A DNA stretch of 64,000 bases, from contig NZ_FMMP01000009.1 in the NCBI RefSeq assembly GCF_900095725.1, positions 124,001-188,000 of the forward strand, given 5' to 3'. Shown here in pieces: positions 22,191-30,790 of this stretch. The stretch comes from Cellulosilyticum sp. I15G10I2 (lineage in GTDB: Bacteria > Bacillota > Clostridia > Lachnospirales > Cellulosilyticaceae). The position numbers and the translations under genes are program-made. The stretch's first letter is position 1. The number at the start of each line of letters is the position of its first letter. A model generated the notes under the pieces. It worked only from the letters and a program-made list of their open reading frames with translations. It did not search any database and had not been told where the DNA came from.

Positions 22191-25100
22191 ATGTACAAAA
22201 AGGTAGATACCAACCTGAACTTTGTGGATAGAGAACTCGATGTCCTGAAGTTTTGGAAGGAACATAATGTATTTGAAGATTCTATAAACGCCCGTACTGA
22301 CGGACCAACTTTTACTTTTTATGATGGTCCTCCAACAGCAAACGGCAAACCTCATATCGGCCATATTTTAACCCGTGTTATTAAGGACCTTGTGCCACGT
22401 TATAAAACAATGAAAGGCTACAAAGTACTTCGTAAAGCTGGCTGGGATACCCACGGGCTTCCTGTAGAGCTTGAAGTTGAAAAACTTCTTGGCATCAGTG
22501 GCAAGCCTGAAATTGAAAAATATGGTGTTGAGGACTTTATTACTAAATGTAAAGAAAGTGTATGGAAATATCAAAGTGAATGGGAAAAGATGTCTGACCG
22601 TGTAGGCTATTGGGTAGATATGGATGATCCTTATGTAACTTACCATAATAATTATATCGAATCTGTATGGTGGTCTCTTAAACAAATCTGGGACAAGGAT
22701 CTTATTTATAAAGGTCACAAAATTGTTCCTTACTGCCCTCGTTGCGGGACTTCTCTGTCTTCTCACGAGGTAGCTCAAGGCTACAAGGATATCAAAGATG
22801 CCACTGCAGTTGCTAAGTTTAAAGTAAAAGATGAAAACAGCACCTATCTTCTCGCATGGACAACCACCCCTTGGACACTTCCATCAAACGTAGCACTTTG
22901 TGTACATCCTGAGCACACTTATGTAAAAGCTGAATTTGATGGTAATAAATACATCCTGGCCGAATCTTTAGTGGCTTCTGTCCTTGGTGAAGGCGCCTGT
23001 GTTTTAGAAACATTTCCTGGCAAAGAACTTTGCGGCTTAGAATACGAACCTCTTTTTGACTTTGTAAAACCAGAGAAAAAAGCATGGTTTGTCGTATCTG
23101 ATACGTATGTAACTCTTACAGATGGTACCGGAATCGTTCATATCGCTCCTGCCTTTGGTGAAGATGATGCAAAAGTAGGGCGTGAAAATGACCTTCCTTT
23201 TGTTCAGCTTGTTAACGAACAAGGTTACTTTACACCTGAAGTAGACTTATGGCAAAATATCTTTGTTAAAGATGCAGATAAACATATCCTTAAATGGCTA
23301 GGTGAAAATAATAAATTATTTAAATCTGAACCTTATGAACACAGCTATCCTCATTGCTGGAGATGTGATACACCGCTTTTATATTATGCCCGTGATACAT
23401 GGTTTATCTCTATGACAAAGGTGCGTTCTGCCCTTGTTAAAAATAACAATACTGTTAACTGGCTTCCGCCATCAATTGGTGAGGGACGTTTTGGCAACTT
23501 CCTTGAAGGCGTTATCGACTGGGGACTTTCTCGTTCCCGTTATTGGGGTACCCCTCTTCCTATTTGGGAATGTACATGTGGCCATAAACACATGATTGGC
23601 AGTATAGAAGAGCTAAAATCAATGAGCTCAGACTGTCCTGATGAAATTGAACTTCATAAACCTTATATTGATGCAGTTCACCTTAACTGTCCAAAATGTC
23701 AAAAAGAAATGACAAGAGTTGAAGATGTTATTGACTGTTGGTATGACAGTGGGTCTATGCCTTTTGCACAATGGCACTATCCATTTGAAAACAAAGAGAT
23801 CTTTGATGATAATTATCCAGCAGACTTTATCTCAGAAGCTGTAGATCAGACCCGTGGCTGGTTCTACACTTTGATGGCTATTTCAACACTAATCTTTGAT
23901 AAATCGCCTTACAAAAATGTTATTGTTTTAGGACACGTGTGTGATAAAGAAGGTCAAAAAATGAGTAAGCATAAAGGGAATGTAGTAGACCCTTGGAGTG
24001 TACTTGATGCACAAGGCGCCGACGCTGTTCGTTGGTATTTCTATTCAGCAAGTTCGCCATGGCTTCCTAGCCGCTTTGGTTCAGAAAATGTAAGCGAATC
24101 TCAAAGAAAGTTTATGGGTACATTATGGAATACTTATGCCTTCTATGTGCTTTATGCGAACATTGATGCTTTTGACCCAACACAATATACATTAGATTAT
24201 GCTTCACTTAATATGATGGATAAATGGGTGCTTTCAAAATTAAATACACTTGTTAAAGATGTGGATGAACATCTTGAAAACTACCGTATTTTTGAAGCTT
24301 CTCGTATTATGCAGGACTTTGTAGATGATTTATCTAACTGGTATGTGCGCCGCTCCCGCGAAAGATTCTGGCAAAGTGAAATGCCTCAAGATAAGATTAA
24401 TGCTTACATGACACTTCACACAGTACTTGTTACACTTGCTAAAATCTCAGCACCATTTGTACCATTTATGTCAGAACAAATCTATCAAAATCTTGTTAGA
24501 ACTGTAGATACATCAGTGCCTGTCAGTGTTCATCTTTGTGATTTCCCAACATTTAATGAAACAATGATCGATACAGCACTTGAAAATTCTATGGAACAAG
24601 TCCTTCAAATCGTTGTACTTGGCCGCAGCTGCCGTAACGAATCTAATATCAAAAATCGTCAGCCTATCGGCACCATGTATGTAGGAGCTTCAGAAGTACT
24701 TACTCCGGAATTCATTGAAATTATTGCTGAAGAGTTAAATGTTAAAAACGTGGAGTTTAAAACAGATGCCAGTGAATTTATCACTTATAGCTTTAAACCT
24801 CAAATGCGTACTTTAGGACCAAAATATGGTAAGCTCCTAAATGCAATCAGAACAGCCCTTATGGCGCTTGATGGTTCAAAAGCTATGGATGAACTTAATA
24901 CAAATGGTACATTAAAACTATCCCTTGAAGGTGAAACAATTGAGCTTTCAAAAGAAGATTTACTCATTGACATTGCACAAAAAGGTGGTTTTGTATCCGC
25001 AGTTGACAAAGGCTATACAGTCGTTATTGATACAAACCTTTCAGAAGAACTTTTAGAAGAAGGTTTTGTAAGAGAAATCATATCTAAAATACAAACCATG

Positions 25101-25307
25101 AGAAAAGAAGCTGATTTTGAAGTACAAGATCATATCTTAGTTGCTTATTCTGGCAATGAAAAAATTGCTTCTATTCTAACTAAAAACAATGAACTTGTTG
25201 CTCAGGAAGTACTTGCAAACAGTGTATCTGAAGGCACTTTAGATGGGTATACAAAAGAATGGAAAGTAAATGGGGAAACTGTTACGTTTACTGTAAAAAA
25301 AGCTTAA
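22191..25307 (+). CDS. ileS: Isoleucyl-tRNA synthetase
   Basis: Charges tRNA-Ile with isoleucine. The 1038-residue class I synthetase carries the HIGH motif at 55-58 (PHIGHIL), a CP1 editing region with GWDTHGLPVE nearby, and KMSKH near residue 590, plus an anticodon-binding C-terminal part. The length and the GLPVE/CPRCGTSLSSHEV features resemble the long type-2 IleS group, members of which are often less sensitive to mupirocin; that is inference. It starts after TAGGAGGC, 36 nt past the T-box terminator. Confidence 0.97.
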   Translation: MYKKVDTNLNFVDRELDVLKFWKEHNVFEDSINARTDGPTFTFYDGPPTANGKPHIGHILTRVIKDLVPRYKTMKGYKVLRKAGWDTHGLPVELEVEKLLGISGKPEIEKYGVEDFITKCKESVWKYQSEWEKMSDRVGYWVDMDDPYVTYHNNYIESVWWSLKQIWDKDLIYKGHKIVPYCPRCGTSLSSHEVAQGYKDIKDATAVAKFKVKDENSTYLLAWTTTPWTLPSNVALCVHPEHTYVKAEFDGNKYILAESLVASVLGEGACVLETFPGKELCGLEYEPLFDFVKPEKKAWFVVSDTYVTLTDGTGIVHIAPAFGEDDAKVGRENDLPFVQLVNEQGYFTPEVDLWQNIFVKDADKHILKWLGENNKLFKSEPYEHSYPHCWRCDTPLLYYARDTWFISMTKVRSALVKNNNTVNWLPPSIGEGRFGNFLEGVIDWGLSRSRYWGTPLPIWECTCGHKHMIGSIEELKSMSSDCPDEIELHKPYIDAVHLNCPKCQKEMTRVEDVIDCWYDSGSMPFAQWHYPFENKEIFDDNYPADFISEAVDQTRGWFYTLMAISTLIFDKSPYKNVIVLGHVCDKEGQKMSKHKGNVVDPWSVLDAQGADAVRWYFYSASSPWLPSRFGSENVSESQRKFMGTLWNTYAFYVLYANIDAFDPTQYTLDYASLNMMDKWVLSKLNTLVKDVDEHLENYRIFEASRIMQDFVDDLSNWYVRRSRERFWQSEMPQDKINAYMTLHTVLVTLAKISAPFVPFMSEQIYQNLVRTVDTSVPVSVHLCDFPTFNETMIDTALENSMEQVLQIVVLGRSCRNESNIKNRQPIGTMYVGASEVLTPEFIEIIAEELNVKNVEFKTDASEFITYSFKPQMRTLGPKYGKLLNAIRTALMALDGSKAMDELNTNGTLKLSLEGETIELSKEDLLIDIAQKGGFVSAVDKGYTVVIDTNLSEELLEEGFVREIISKIQTMRKEADFEVQDHILVAYSGNEKIASILTKNNELVAQEVLANSVSEGTLDGYTKEWKVNGETVTFTVKKA

Positions 25308-25318
25308 TAGGCTTACTC

Positions 25319-25365
25319 ATAGAAAGAAGAGGATATTCATAATCTGAATATCCTCTTCTTTCTAT
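25319..25365 (+). terminator. ileS terminator
   Basis: A perfect 21-bp stem (ATAGAAAGAAGAGGATATTCA and its complement) with a 5-nt loop, starting 11 nt after the ileS stop and followed by a T-rich tail. Confidence 0.9.
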
Positions 25366-25401
25366 TTCAATATTTTTTATACTTATATGTTTTATATGTG
25401 G

Positions 25402-25455
25402 TTCGCGAGTGGGGCGAGAATATTTTTCGTCTCTCCCACCTACCCACCACACTGT
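25402..25455 (+). repeat. Hairpin element H, left half only (H1b)
   Basis: It begins TTCGCGAGTGGGGCGAG, continues through the stem position and TCTCCCACCTACCCACC. This matches the left half of the complete H elements (GGTCCGC, stem, CCCGCCTACCCAC). The right half is absent; sequence resembling the terminal repeat of the R elements (CTGTCCGAAAACTA) follows directly. It is a truncated or interrupted copy. Confidence 0.6.
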
Positions 25456-25517
25456 CCGAAAACTACTGCATATAGCAGTATATCGGGTATCTTTATAATT
25501 GAAGTCCTGATATTAGG

Positions 25518-25612
25518 TCCGCTTGGCAGGCAGGAGATATTTTTTGTCTTTCCCGCCTTCCCACCGCCATACCCGAGTCAAGTCAAAAAACATCTCCTGC
25601 CTACCTCGCTAT
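25518..25612 (+). repeat. Hairpin element H, complete copy H1
   Basis: Arms at 25525-25546 and 25584-25605 pair over 22 positions with two mismatches. The loop contains TCCCGCCTTCCCAC and GCCATACCCGAGTC. The flanks GGTCCGC on the left and CTCGCTA on the right are shared with the other copies, while the stem sequence is different in each copy. Confidence 0.75.
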
Positions 25613-25747
25613 GCTCTATTATAGATAAGCTTATGAATAAGAAAAAAATATCTATAAGAAACAAATTCAGTTGATTTTATAGGATTTGAAAACCCTACAA
25701 TTTCAACTGAATCTGAATAAAACATGCTATACTAAGATAGTTGCAGA

Positions 25748-26040
25748 CTGTCTGCAAATTAATTCAAGCCTAAATAATTCAAAATCCAGCAGGGGAGATT
25801 TTAGGGTTCGGAAGTTGCCTCTGGAGTATTTCGTGAAGAAAATCTTGGTGGTTTTTTCAAATGGTACTTAGGGAGACTGTTTGAGCGGTCATTATCAAAT
25901 TTGATAATGCGCGAGTTTCGACCGTTCATTTGAAAAAAGCGCCTAGATTTTTAGAAATACGCAAGCGAGCAACTGGAGAACCCTAAAATTCCCCTGCGTA
26001 CCTCATATAGATACTTGAATTATAAAATTCTTCACTGTCT
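25748..26040 (+). repeat. Foldback element R1
   Basis: A copy of a roughly 300-bp element. Long arms at 25789-25863 and 25927-25997 form an imperfect hairpin: both arms, read inward, give GCAGGGGA, ATTTTAGGGTTC, AGTTGC, GTATTTC and TTTTTTCAAATG. The centre holds TGTTTGAGC, a perfect 20-nt palindrome (CATTATCAAATTTGATAATG) and GCGAGTTT. Outer sequence resembling CTGTCYGMAAA-TAATTC marks the left end; the right end is approximate. No convincing ORF is present. Confidence 0.75.
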
Positions 26041-26092
26041 TTCTAAAATCTTATTGGATATGGCCGGTAGATATAAGGGCGCTCATCCTACT

Positions 26093-26746
26093 TTATAGCA
26101 ATATTTCAGTTAATTCTTTAATATTACTCGCTAAATAAGTAGCTCCTGCGCTTGTAAGTTCCTCATAATCTCCATAACCGTATAAAACCCCAATAGAGTC
26201 AATACCCACTTCTTTTGCACCTAGTACATCGTATCTCCTGTCACCTACCATGACTACATTATTTAAGTCAGATATATTATTTTGTTCTAATGCATACTTA
26301 ATCACTTCATTTTTATTAGAACGTGTACCATCTAGTTCACTGCCACTTATAAAAACAAAGTACTGGCTTATATTAAAATGTTCAAGAATACGCTCAGCAA
26401 AAACTGTCGGTTTTGAAGTTGCTACAAGGAGCGTTTTGCCGCTTTCGACTAGTTTATGTAATAAGCTGCTCATGCCACTATAAAGGTTATTTTCAAAAAT
26501 ACCCGTCTCTTTAAAATACTCTCTATACTTTTCTATAGCTTCAAGTGCATTTTGTTCATCAAAATGATAGTAATCCATAAATGAGTCCTTAAGAGGTGGT
26601 CCAATAAAAGGGGTTAAACTATCAAGATTCGTAACGTCAATACTAAAATGTCTGAGAGCATATTGAACTGATTTTGTTATACCAAGCTTTGGATCAGTTA
26701 AAGTTCCATCTAAGTCAAATAAAATATACTGATATGTTTTTTGCAT
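26093..26746 (-). CDS. HAD-family phosphatase (phosphoglycolate phosphatase-like)
   Basis: A 217-residue haloacid dehalogenase superfamily hydrolase. Motif I is FDLDGTLTD (D11, D13), motif II is VATSK, motif III includes NKNEVIKYAL, and motif IV is MVGDRRYDVLGAKEVG. The cap domain lies between residues 20 and 85. It resembles PGP/PpaX-type enzymes; the substrate is not determinable. It is followed by the R1 repeat region and preceded by a 90-nt gap. Confidence 0.9.
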   Translation of the reverse strand: MQKTYQYILFDLDGTLTDPKLGITKSVQYALRHFSIDVTNLDSLTPFIGPPLKDSFMDYYHFDEQNALEAIEKYREYFKETGIFENNLYSGMSSLLHKLVESGKTLLVATSKPTVFAERILEHFNISQYFVFISGSELDGTRSNKNEVIKYALEQNNISDLNNVVMVGDRRYDVLGAKEVGIDSIGVLYGYGDYEELTSAGATYLASNIKELTEILL

Positions 26747-26836
26747 ATTAACTTCCTCTCAAATTATCCTCTTATAATAAATATTTTGCATCAGATGTAT
26801 GTTTATCATATCATATTTATAGCAATCTATCAAATT

Positions 26837-27289
26837 TCAGTCTATGAGCGGCTCTACTTGCACCATACCATCTATTAATTCTAAAATCATAGCAGTGGCC
26901 GGCCTCCCAAAACGCTTAGGCCCAGCGCCTCCTGGATTAAGATAAAATATAGCTTCTCTTATTTCTTCTTTATAGATATGAGAATGTCCACTTATTACAA
27001 TGTCTATGTGACCCTTTTCGAATTTTTGCTGACTAGTTTTTAAATCGTGAATCATATAAACTCTCTTTTGATTAACCTCAGTCCATATTTCATTCGGAAA
27101 CTTCTTAGTCCATTCATCTTTATCATTATTGCCCCTGACAGTAATAACAGGCGCTATTTCTGCAAGCTTATCTATAATCTCTTCTTTTCCTATATCTCCC
27201 CCATGAAAAATAAGCTCACAGCCTTTAAATGCTTGTATGAACTCTGATCTTAAAAGTCCATGGGTATCTGAAATGATGCCTATTCTCAT
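26837..27289 (-). CDS. YfcE/MJ0936-family metallophosphoesterase
   Basis: A 150-residue phosphodiesterase. Its metal ligands are in IISDTHG (residues 4-10), HGGDIG, RGNND and SGHSHIYK, the set for a dinuclear calcineurin-like centre. The start read as MRIGIISDTHG follows a GGGGGTAAG site, and the longer frame is rejected. It lies 44 nt after the cupin gene. The physiological substrate is unknown for this branch. Confidence 0.92.
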   Translation of the reverse strand: MRIGIISDTHGLLRSEFIQAFKGCELIFHGGDIGKEEIIDKLAEIAPVITVRGNNDKDEWTKKFPNEIWTEVNQKRVYMIHDLKTSQQKFEKGHIDIVISGHSHIYKEEIREAIFYLNPGGAGPKRFGRPATAMILELIDGMVQVEPLID

Positions 27290-27333
27290 TATCTTACCCC
27301 CTCTTATTTTCACCTGACATCTCCCAACATTCC

Positions 27334-27786
27334 TTACCTAGTTAATTTCATAATAACTTCTTGATACTCTGGATATTTTTGCATCAATTCCTCTCTTTCA
27401 AAGAGTTCAAATCCTTCAAATGTAAAGCCAGGTGCTACCATACACCCCACTAAGGAAAATCCTTCCTCATTTTGAGCTGATCCAAAAATACTTCCTCTTG
27501 GTACAAGGACTTGCGGCATCTCTCCCTTTGCTATATCTAGCCCTAATTGCTGCTCTATCAGCTCTCCTCTAGCATCTATCATATAAATGGTTAGGGCTGA
27601 TCCCGCATGATAATACCATAACTCATCTGATTGCAGCCTATGAAAGTGTGATACTTCCCCTTGCTCTAGCAGAAAATAAATACTGCTCCAAGCCCCGATA
27701 TCTGATACAAAACACTCTTTATAATATCCCCCTTCTATATGTGGCATCATTTCTAATTTATCTATAAAATAACTTGCTGTATACAT
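27334..27786 (-). CDS. Cupin_5/DUF985 family protein
   Basis: A 150-residue cupin of the DUF985 type. The conserved core is MPHIEGGYYKE, SSIYFLLEQGEVSHFHRLQSD and ELWYYHAGSALTIY, followed by LVPRGSIFGSA and LVGCMVAPGFTFEGFELF. The His residues in SHFHR and the later acidic residues are plausible metal ligands. The start read as MYTASYFIDKL follows AAAGGAG at 8 nt. No specific reaction can be assigned. Confidence 0.88.
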   Translation of the reverse strand: MYTASYFIDKLEMMPHIEGGYYKECFVSDIGAWSSIYFLLEQGEVSHFHRLQSDELWYYHAGSALTIYMIDARGELIEQQLGLDIAKGEMPQVLVPRGSIFGSAQNEEGFSLVGCMVAPGFTFEGFELFEREELMQKYPEYQEVIMKLTR

Positions 27787-27871
27787 AAGCCCATCTCCTT
27801 TAAATTTCATGCTATTTTTACGCAGTTTTCCTATTTCATATGCAAAAAGTGAGGCAATATTTGCCCCACCT

Positions 27872-28804
27872 TTAAAATAACTTTCTTTTTACCATAAATA
27901 ATGTAAGTATTATGGTTATTACTATAGAGATTACAATAATTAATCCAAAGGCATAAGGATTGCCCTCAAGCGGTACTTTGACATTCATGCCCCAGAAGCT
28001 TGCTATCATAGTTGGTATCGACATAACTATCGTAATAGAAGTTAATGTTTTCATGACGATATTAAGATTATTAGAAATAACCGATGCGAAAGCGTCCATT
28101 GTCCCGCTTAAAATGTTGCTATAAATATTCGCCATCTCAATAGCCTGTTTATTTTCAATAATAACATCTTCTAATAATTCTTGATCTTCCGGGTATTGCT
28201 TAATATTTTCCATGCGCATCATTTTTTCTAATACTACTTCATTTGATCTTAAAGAAGTTGTAAAATAAACCAAACTTTTTTCTAGATCCAACAGTTGAAT
28301 AAGTTCCTTGTTTTTCAAAGATTTATGAAGCTCATGCTCTATTCTATGACTCATTCTGTCAATATATCTAAGATACTGCAGATAGTATGAAGCGTTTTTA
28401 TAAAGAAGCTGCAAAATAAATCTAGTTTTCTTGAATGTAAAAAAACTTTTTATTTTTCCTGAACTAAAGTCATCCAGAAGCTGGACATTTTTAAGACAGG
28501 TGGTAATAATAAATTTATCTCCTATAATAATAGTCATAGGAATCGTTGCATAAGCCCCAAGTCCCTCTTCTCGTTCTTTAATAGGTACATCCACAATAAT
28601 AACTGTACAGTTATCATCTACTTCAATACGCGCTCTTTCTTCTTCGTCTAATGCAGACAGAATATGATTAACTTCTATATTAAATTCATCTGATATTTCA
28701 TTGATTTCTTGTGGCGTTGGATTAATAAGGTTAACCCATGCACCCTCTTCAAAAACATCTAGTTGTTTTAGTCCTGTATCAAAAGTCTTATAGATATGCT
28801 TCAT
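27872..28804 (-). CDS. CorA-family divalent cation transporter
   Basis: A Mg2+ (or Co2+/Ni2+) channel of the CorA family. The 310-residue protein has a large soluble N-terminal domain with long helices and two C-terminal transmembrane helices; the signature GMN precedes the periplasmic loop (SFWGMNVKVPLEG). The start read as MKHIYKTFDTG is chosen because GAGG lies 9 nt upstream, whereas an ATG 9 nt earlier touches that site. A leader of about 190 nt with its own promoter lies upstream. Confidence 0.93.
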   Translation of the reverse strand: MKHIYKTFDTGLKQLDVFEEGAWVNLINPTPQEINEISDEFNIEVNHILSALDEEERARIEVDDNCTVIIVDVPIKEREEGLGAYATIPMTIIIGDKFIITTCLKNVQLLDDFSSGKIKSFFTFKKTRFILQLLYKNASYYLQYLRYIDRMSHRIEHELHKSLKNKELIQLLDLEKSLVYFTTSLRSNEVVLEKMMRMENIKQYPEDQELLEDVIIENKQAIEMANIYSNILSGTMDAFASVISNNLNIVMKTLTSITIVMSIPTMIASFWGMNVKVPLEGNPYAFGLIIVISIVITIILTLFMVKRKLF

Positions 28805-28872
28805 TTTCCCCATCCTCTATGACACACTAATTTATTGCTAAGGAGAAAATAATTAAGCACACAAAAACTGCT

Positions 28873-28947
28873 CTAGCAACAAATTAATATGAGTATTTTT
28901 TTATTAAACTGGTTTTTTGTATACCTATAACTCGGCCCGACGTCCAT
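28873..28947 (-). CDS. Candidate leader peptide in the corA 5' region
   Basis: A 24-codon reading frame (MDVGPSYRYTKNQFNKKILI...) starting 11 nt after AAGGAG and lying inside the corA leader. An overlapping 10-codon frame begins with GTG at 28957 (MSINGRRAEL) but would sit only 1 nt from the same site. Leader peptides regulate some Mg2+ transporters. There is no independent evidence of translation here. Confidence 0.3.
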   Translation of the reverse strand: MDVGPSYRYTKNQFNKKILILICC

Positions 28948-29005
28948 TAATACTCACACTCCTTTTGTTATTTGCGTTTTTGCTTGTTATAATTCTACAT
29001 TATCA

Positions 29006-29034
29006 ATAGTATTTTATTCTATAGGGTATGTCAA
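29006..29034 (-). promoter_or_regulatory. corA promoter
   Basis: On the minus strand TTGACA (29029-29034) and TACTAT (29006-29011) are separated by 17 nt. Transcription would start near 29000, giving a leader of about 195 nt before the corA ATG. TGAGTATT and AATACTCA within the leader can pair and enclose GACGTCGGGCCGAG. The remainder of the 28805-29214 gap shows no other gene. Confidence 0.6.
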
Positions 29035-29214
29035 GTTATTTAAATCACATGTTGCATTGATTTTATTTTGGATATACTATAAAATAAGATGTAACGTGAA
29101 TGTTTTATAGATTTTTAATTTTATTGTTCGCTTATATAATCCTGATGATATGGATCAGTGTTTCTACCAGCTACCCTAAATAGTTGTACTATAAGCTAGA
29201 AGGAGAGAATAGTT

Positions 29215-30612
29215 ATGAAATATGATATTGTTATTGTTGGTGCAGGCCCATCTGGTATATTTACAGCCCTTGAACTTATAAGAAAGAACTCTAACAAAAA
29301 AATAGCCATTATAGAAAAAGGCTGCAACATTAATAAGCGCAAATGTCCAAAAGCTAAGACTAAAGTCTGCGTAAACTGCAAGCCTTATTGTCATATTACT
29401 ACTGGCTTTTCAGGAGCTGGTGCCTTTTCTGACGGTAAGTTGTCCCTAAGTCCTGAGGTTGGCGGTGAGTTACCGGATCTTATTGGATTTGCTGAAACTT
29501 CTGAGCTTATCCAGTATACAGACAGCATTTATTTAGAATTTGGTGCTGATCATAAAGTGGAAGGGCTTGAAGTTACTGAGGAAGTTAAAGATATTAGACG
29601 TAAAGCTATCCAAGCAGGTCTTAAACTGGTAGACTGCCCTATCCGTCATCTTGGTACAGAAAAAGCTCAAGAAATTTACTCTAAAATTGAAGAATATCTA
29701 ATCGCTCATGGTATTGATATTCTATTTAATACTATAACTAAAGATCTGATCATTGAAAATAATGTATGTACAGGCGTTATCACCTCTTCATCTAAAGATA
29801 CATCTCAGACAGAAACTATTTTTGCCGACATAGTAATAGTAGCCACCGGCCGAAAAGGTGCTGACTGGCTAAAGGAAATGTGTGCAAAACACAGCATTGA
29901 CCACACATCTGGTACTGTTGATATAGGTGTACGCGTTGAGGTAAGAAATGAAATTATGGAAGAAGTTAATAATGTCCTCTATGAATCTAAACTTATTGGC
30001 TACCCTGAGCCTTTTGGTAATAAGGTACGAACCTTCTGTCAAAATCCAGGCGGCTTTGTAAGTCAAGAAAACTATGATAATAATCTTGCTATTGTTAACG
30101 GGCATTCCTATAAGAATCTTAAATCTGATAATACAAACCTCGCTATACTAAGCTCCCATAACTTTTCATACCCTTTCAACGAACCTATAGAATATGGTAA
30201 AAAAGTCGCAGAGCTTACAAACATGCTTGGTAATGGTCATATTTTAGTCCAAAGATATGGAGATATCCTAGAAGGTAAACGCACTTGGCAAAAAGAGCTC
30301 GCCCGCTCTAATGTAAAGCCAACTTTACCCGATGCTATAGCCGGTGATATTACCTCTGCCATGCCATATAGACCTATGATGAATATTATTAACTTTATTC
30401 AAGCTATGGATCAAGTTGTTCCTGGCTTTGCAAGTAAAGAAACCCTTTTATACGGACCTGAAATTAAATTTTATAGTAATAAAGTTAAACTTGATGAAGC
30501 TTTAAATACAAATATACAATCCTTATACTGTTTAGGTGACTCAAGTGGTTGGACCCGTGGACTTATGATGGCCTCTGTAATGGGTGTTATTATGGCAAGA
30601 AAGTTAGGATAG
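29215..30612 (+). CDS. FAD-dependent dehydrogenase (COG2509-like)
   Basis: A 465-residue flavoprotein. The dinucleotide-binding motif IVGAGPSGIFTALEL is at residues 6-20, a Cys-rich segment KRCPKAKTK-like (KCPKAKTKVCVNCKPYC) at about 43-60, then FSGAGAFSDGKLSLS. The C-terminal FAD-contact region is LYCLGDSSGWTRGLMMAS. This pattern is shared by uncharacterised clostridial dehydrogenases; the substrate is unknown. The start follows AGAAGGAGA. It is a single gene, with a DnaA-box-like cluster and a terminator downstream. Confidence 0.88.
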   Translation: MKYDIVIVGAGPSGIFTALELIRKNSNKKIAIIEKGCNINKRKCPKAKTKVCVNCKPYCHITTGFSGAGAFSDGKLSLSPEVGGELPDLIGFAETSELIQYTDSIYLEFGADHKVEGLEVTEEVKDIRRKAIQAGLKLVDCPIRHLGTEKAQEIYSKIEEYLIAHGIDILFNTITKDLIIENNVCTGVITSSSKDTSQTETIFADIVIVATGRKGADWLKEMCAKHSIDHTSGTVDIGVRVEVRNEIMEEVNNVLYESKLIGYPEPFGNKVRTFCQNPGGFVSQENYDNNLAIVNGHSYKNLKSDNTNLAILSSHNFSYPFNEPIEYGKKVAELTNMLGNGHILVQRYGDILEGKRTWQKELARSNVKPTLPDAIAGDITSAMPYRPMMNIINFIQAMDQVVPGFASKETLLYGPEIKFYSNKVKLDEALNTNIQSLYCLGDSSGWTRGLMMASVMGVIMARKLG

Positions 30613-30632
30613 CTTTCATTTCCTCCTAAAAT

Positions 30633-30684
30633 TTACCCACAGTTTCTCCACAAAATTAAACACTTTATCCACAAATTGTTCACA
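30633..30684 (+). promoter_or_regulatory. Cluster of four DnaA-box-like 9-mers
   Basis: Four boxes lie in the same orientation within 52 bp: TTACCCACA (30633), TTCTCCACA (30644), TTATCCACA (30665, an exact TTATNCACA match) and TTGTTCACA (30676). The other three differ from the consensus by one base. They lie in the 3' region of the flavoprotein gene, before its terminator. No dnaA or origin genes are nearby. Confidence 0.55.
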
Positions 30685-30700
30685 AACCAATACATTAACC

Positions 30701-30748
30701 ATAAAAAATCACAAGTTCGCTGATATTGAGCTACTTGTGATTTTTTAT
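30701..30748. terminator. Bidirectional terminator
   Basis: Arms ATAAAAAATCACAAGT and the complement ACTTGTGATTTTTTAT pair perfectly over 16 bp, with a small inner GCT/AGC pairing. It lies between the flavoprotein gene and the convergent small-protein gene. Confidence 0.88.
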
Positions 30749-30790
30749 GTCTAAATTTATAAGCAGCTATTAAATCTGCTAGTTGTTCTG

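Noticed and set aside
25387-25674. A 95-codon frame in the ileS downstream region
   Set aside because: It runs straight through hairpin elements H1b and H1 and has no ribosome binding site; composition follows the repeats.
28925-28957. Ten-codon GTG frame in the corA leader as a definite leader peptide
   Set aside because: The start is 1 nt from the AAGGAG site; the overlapping ATG frame is better placed, and neither is proven.
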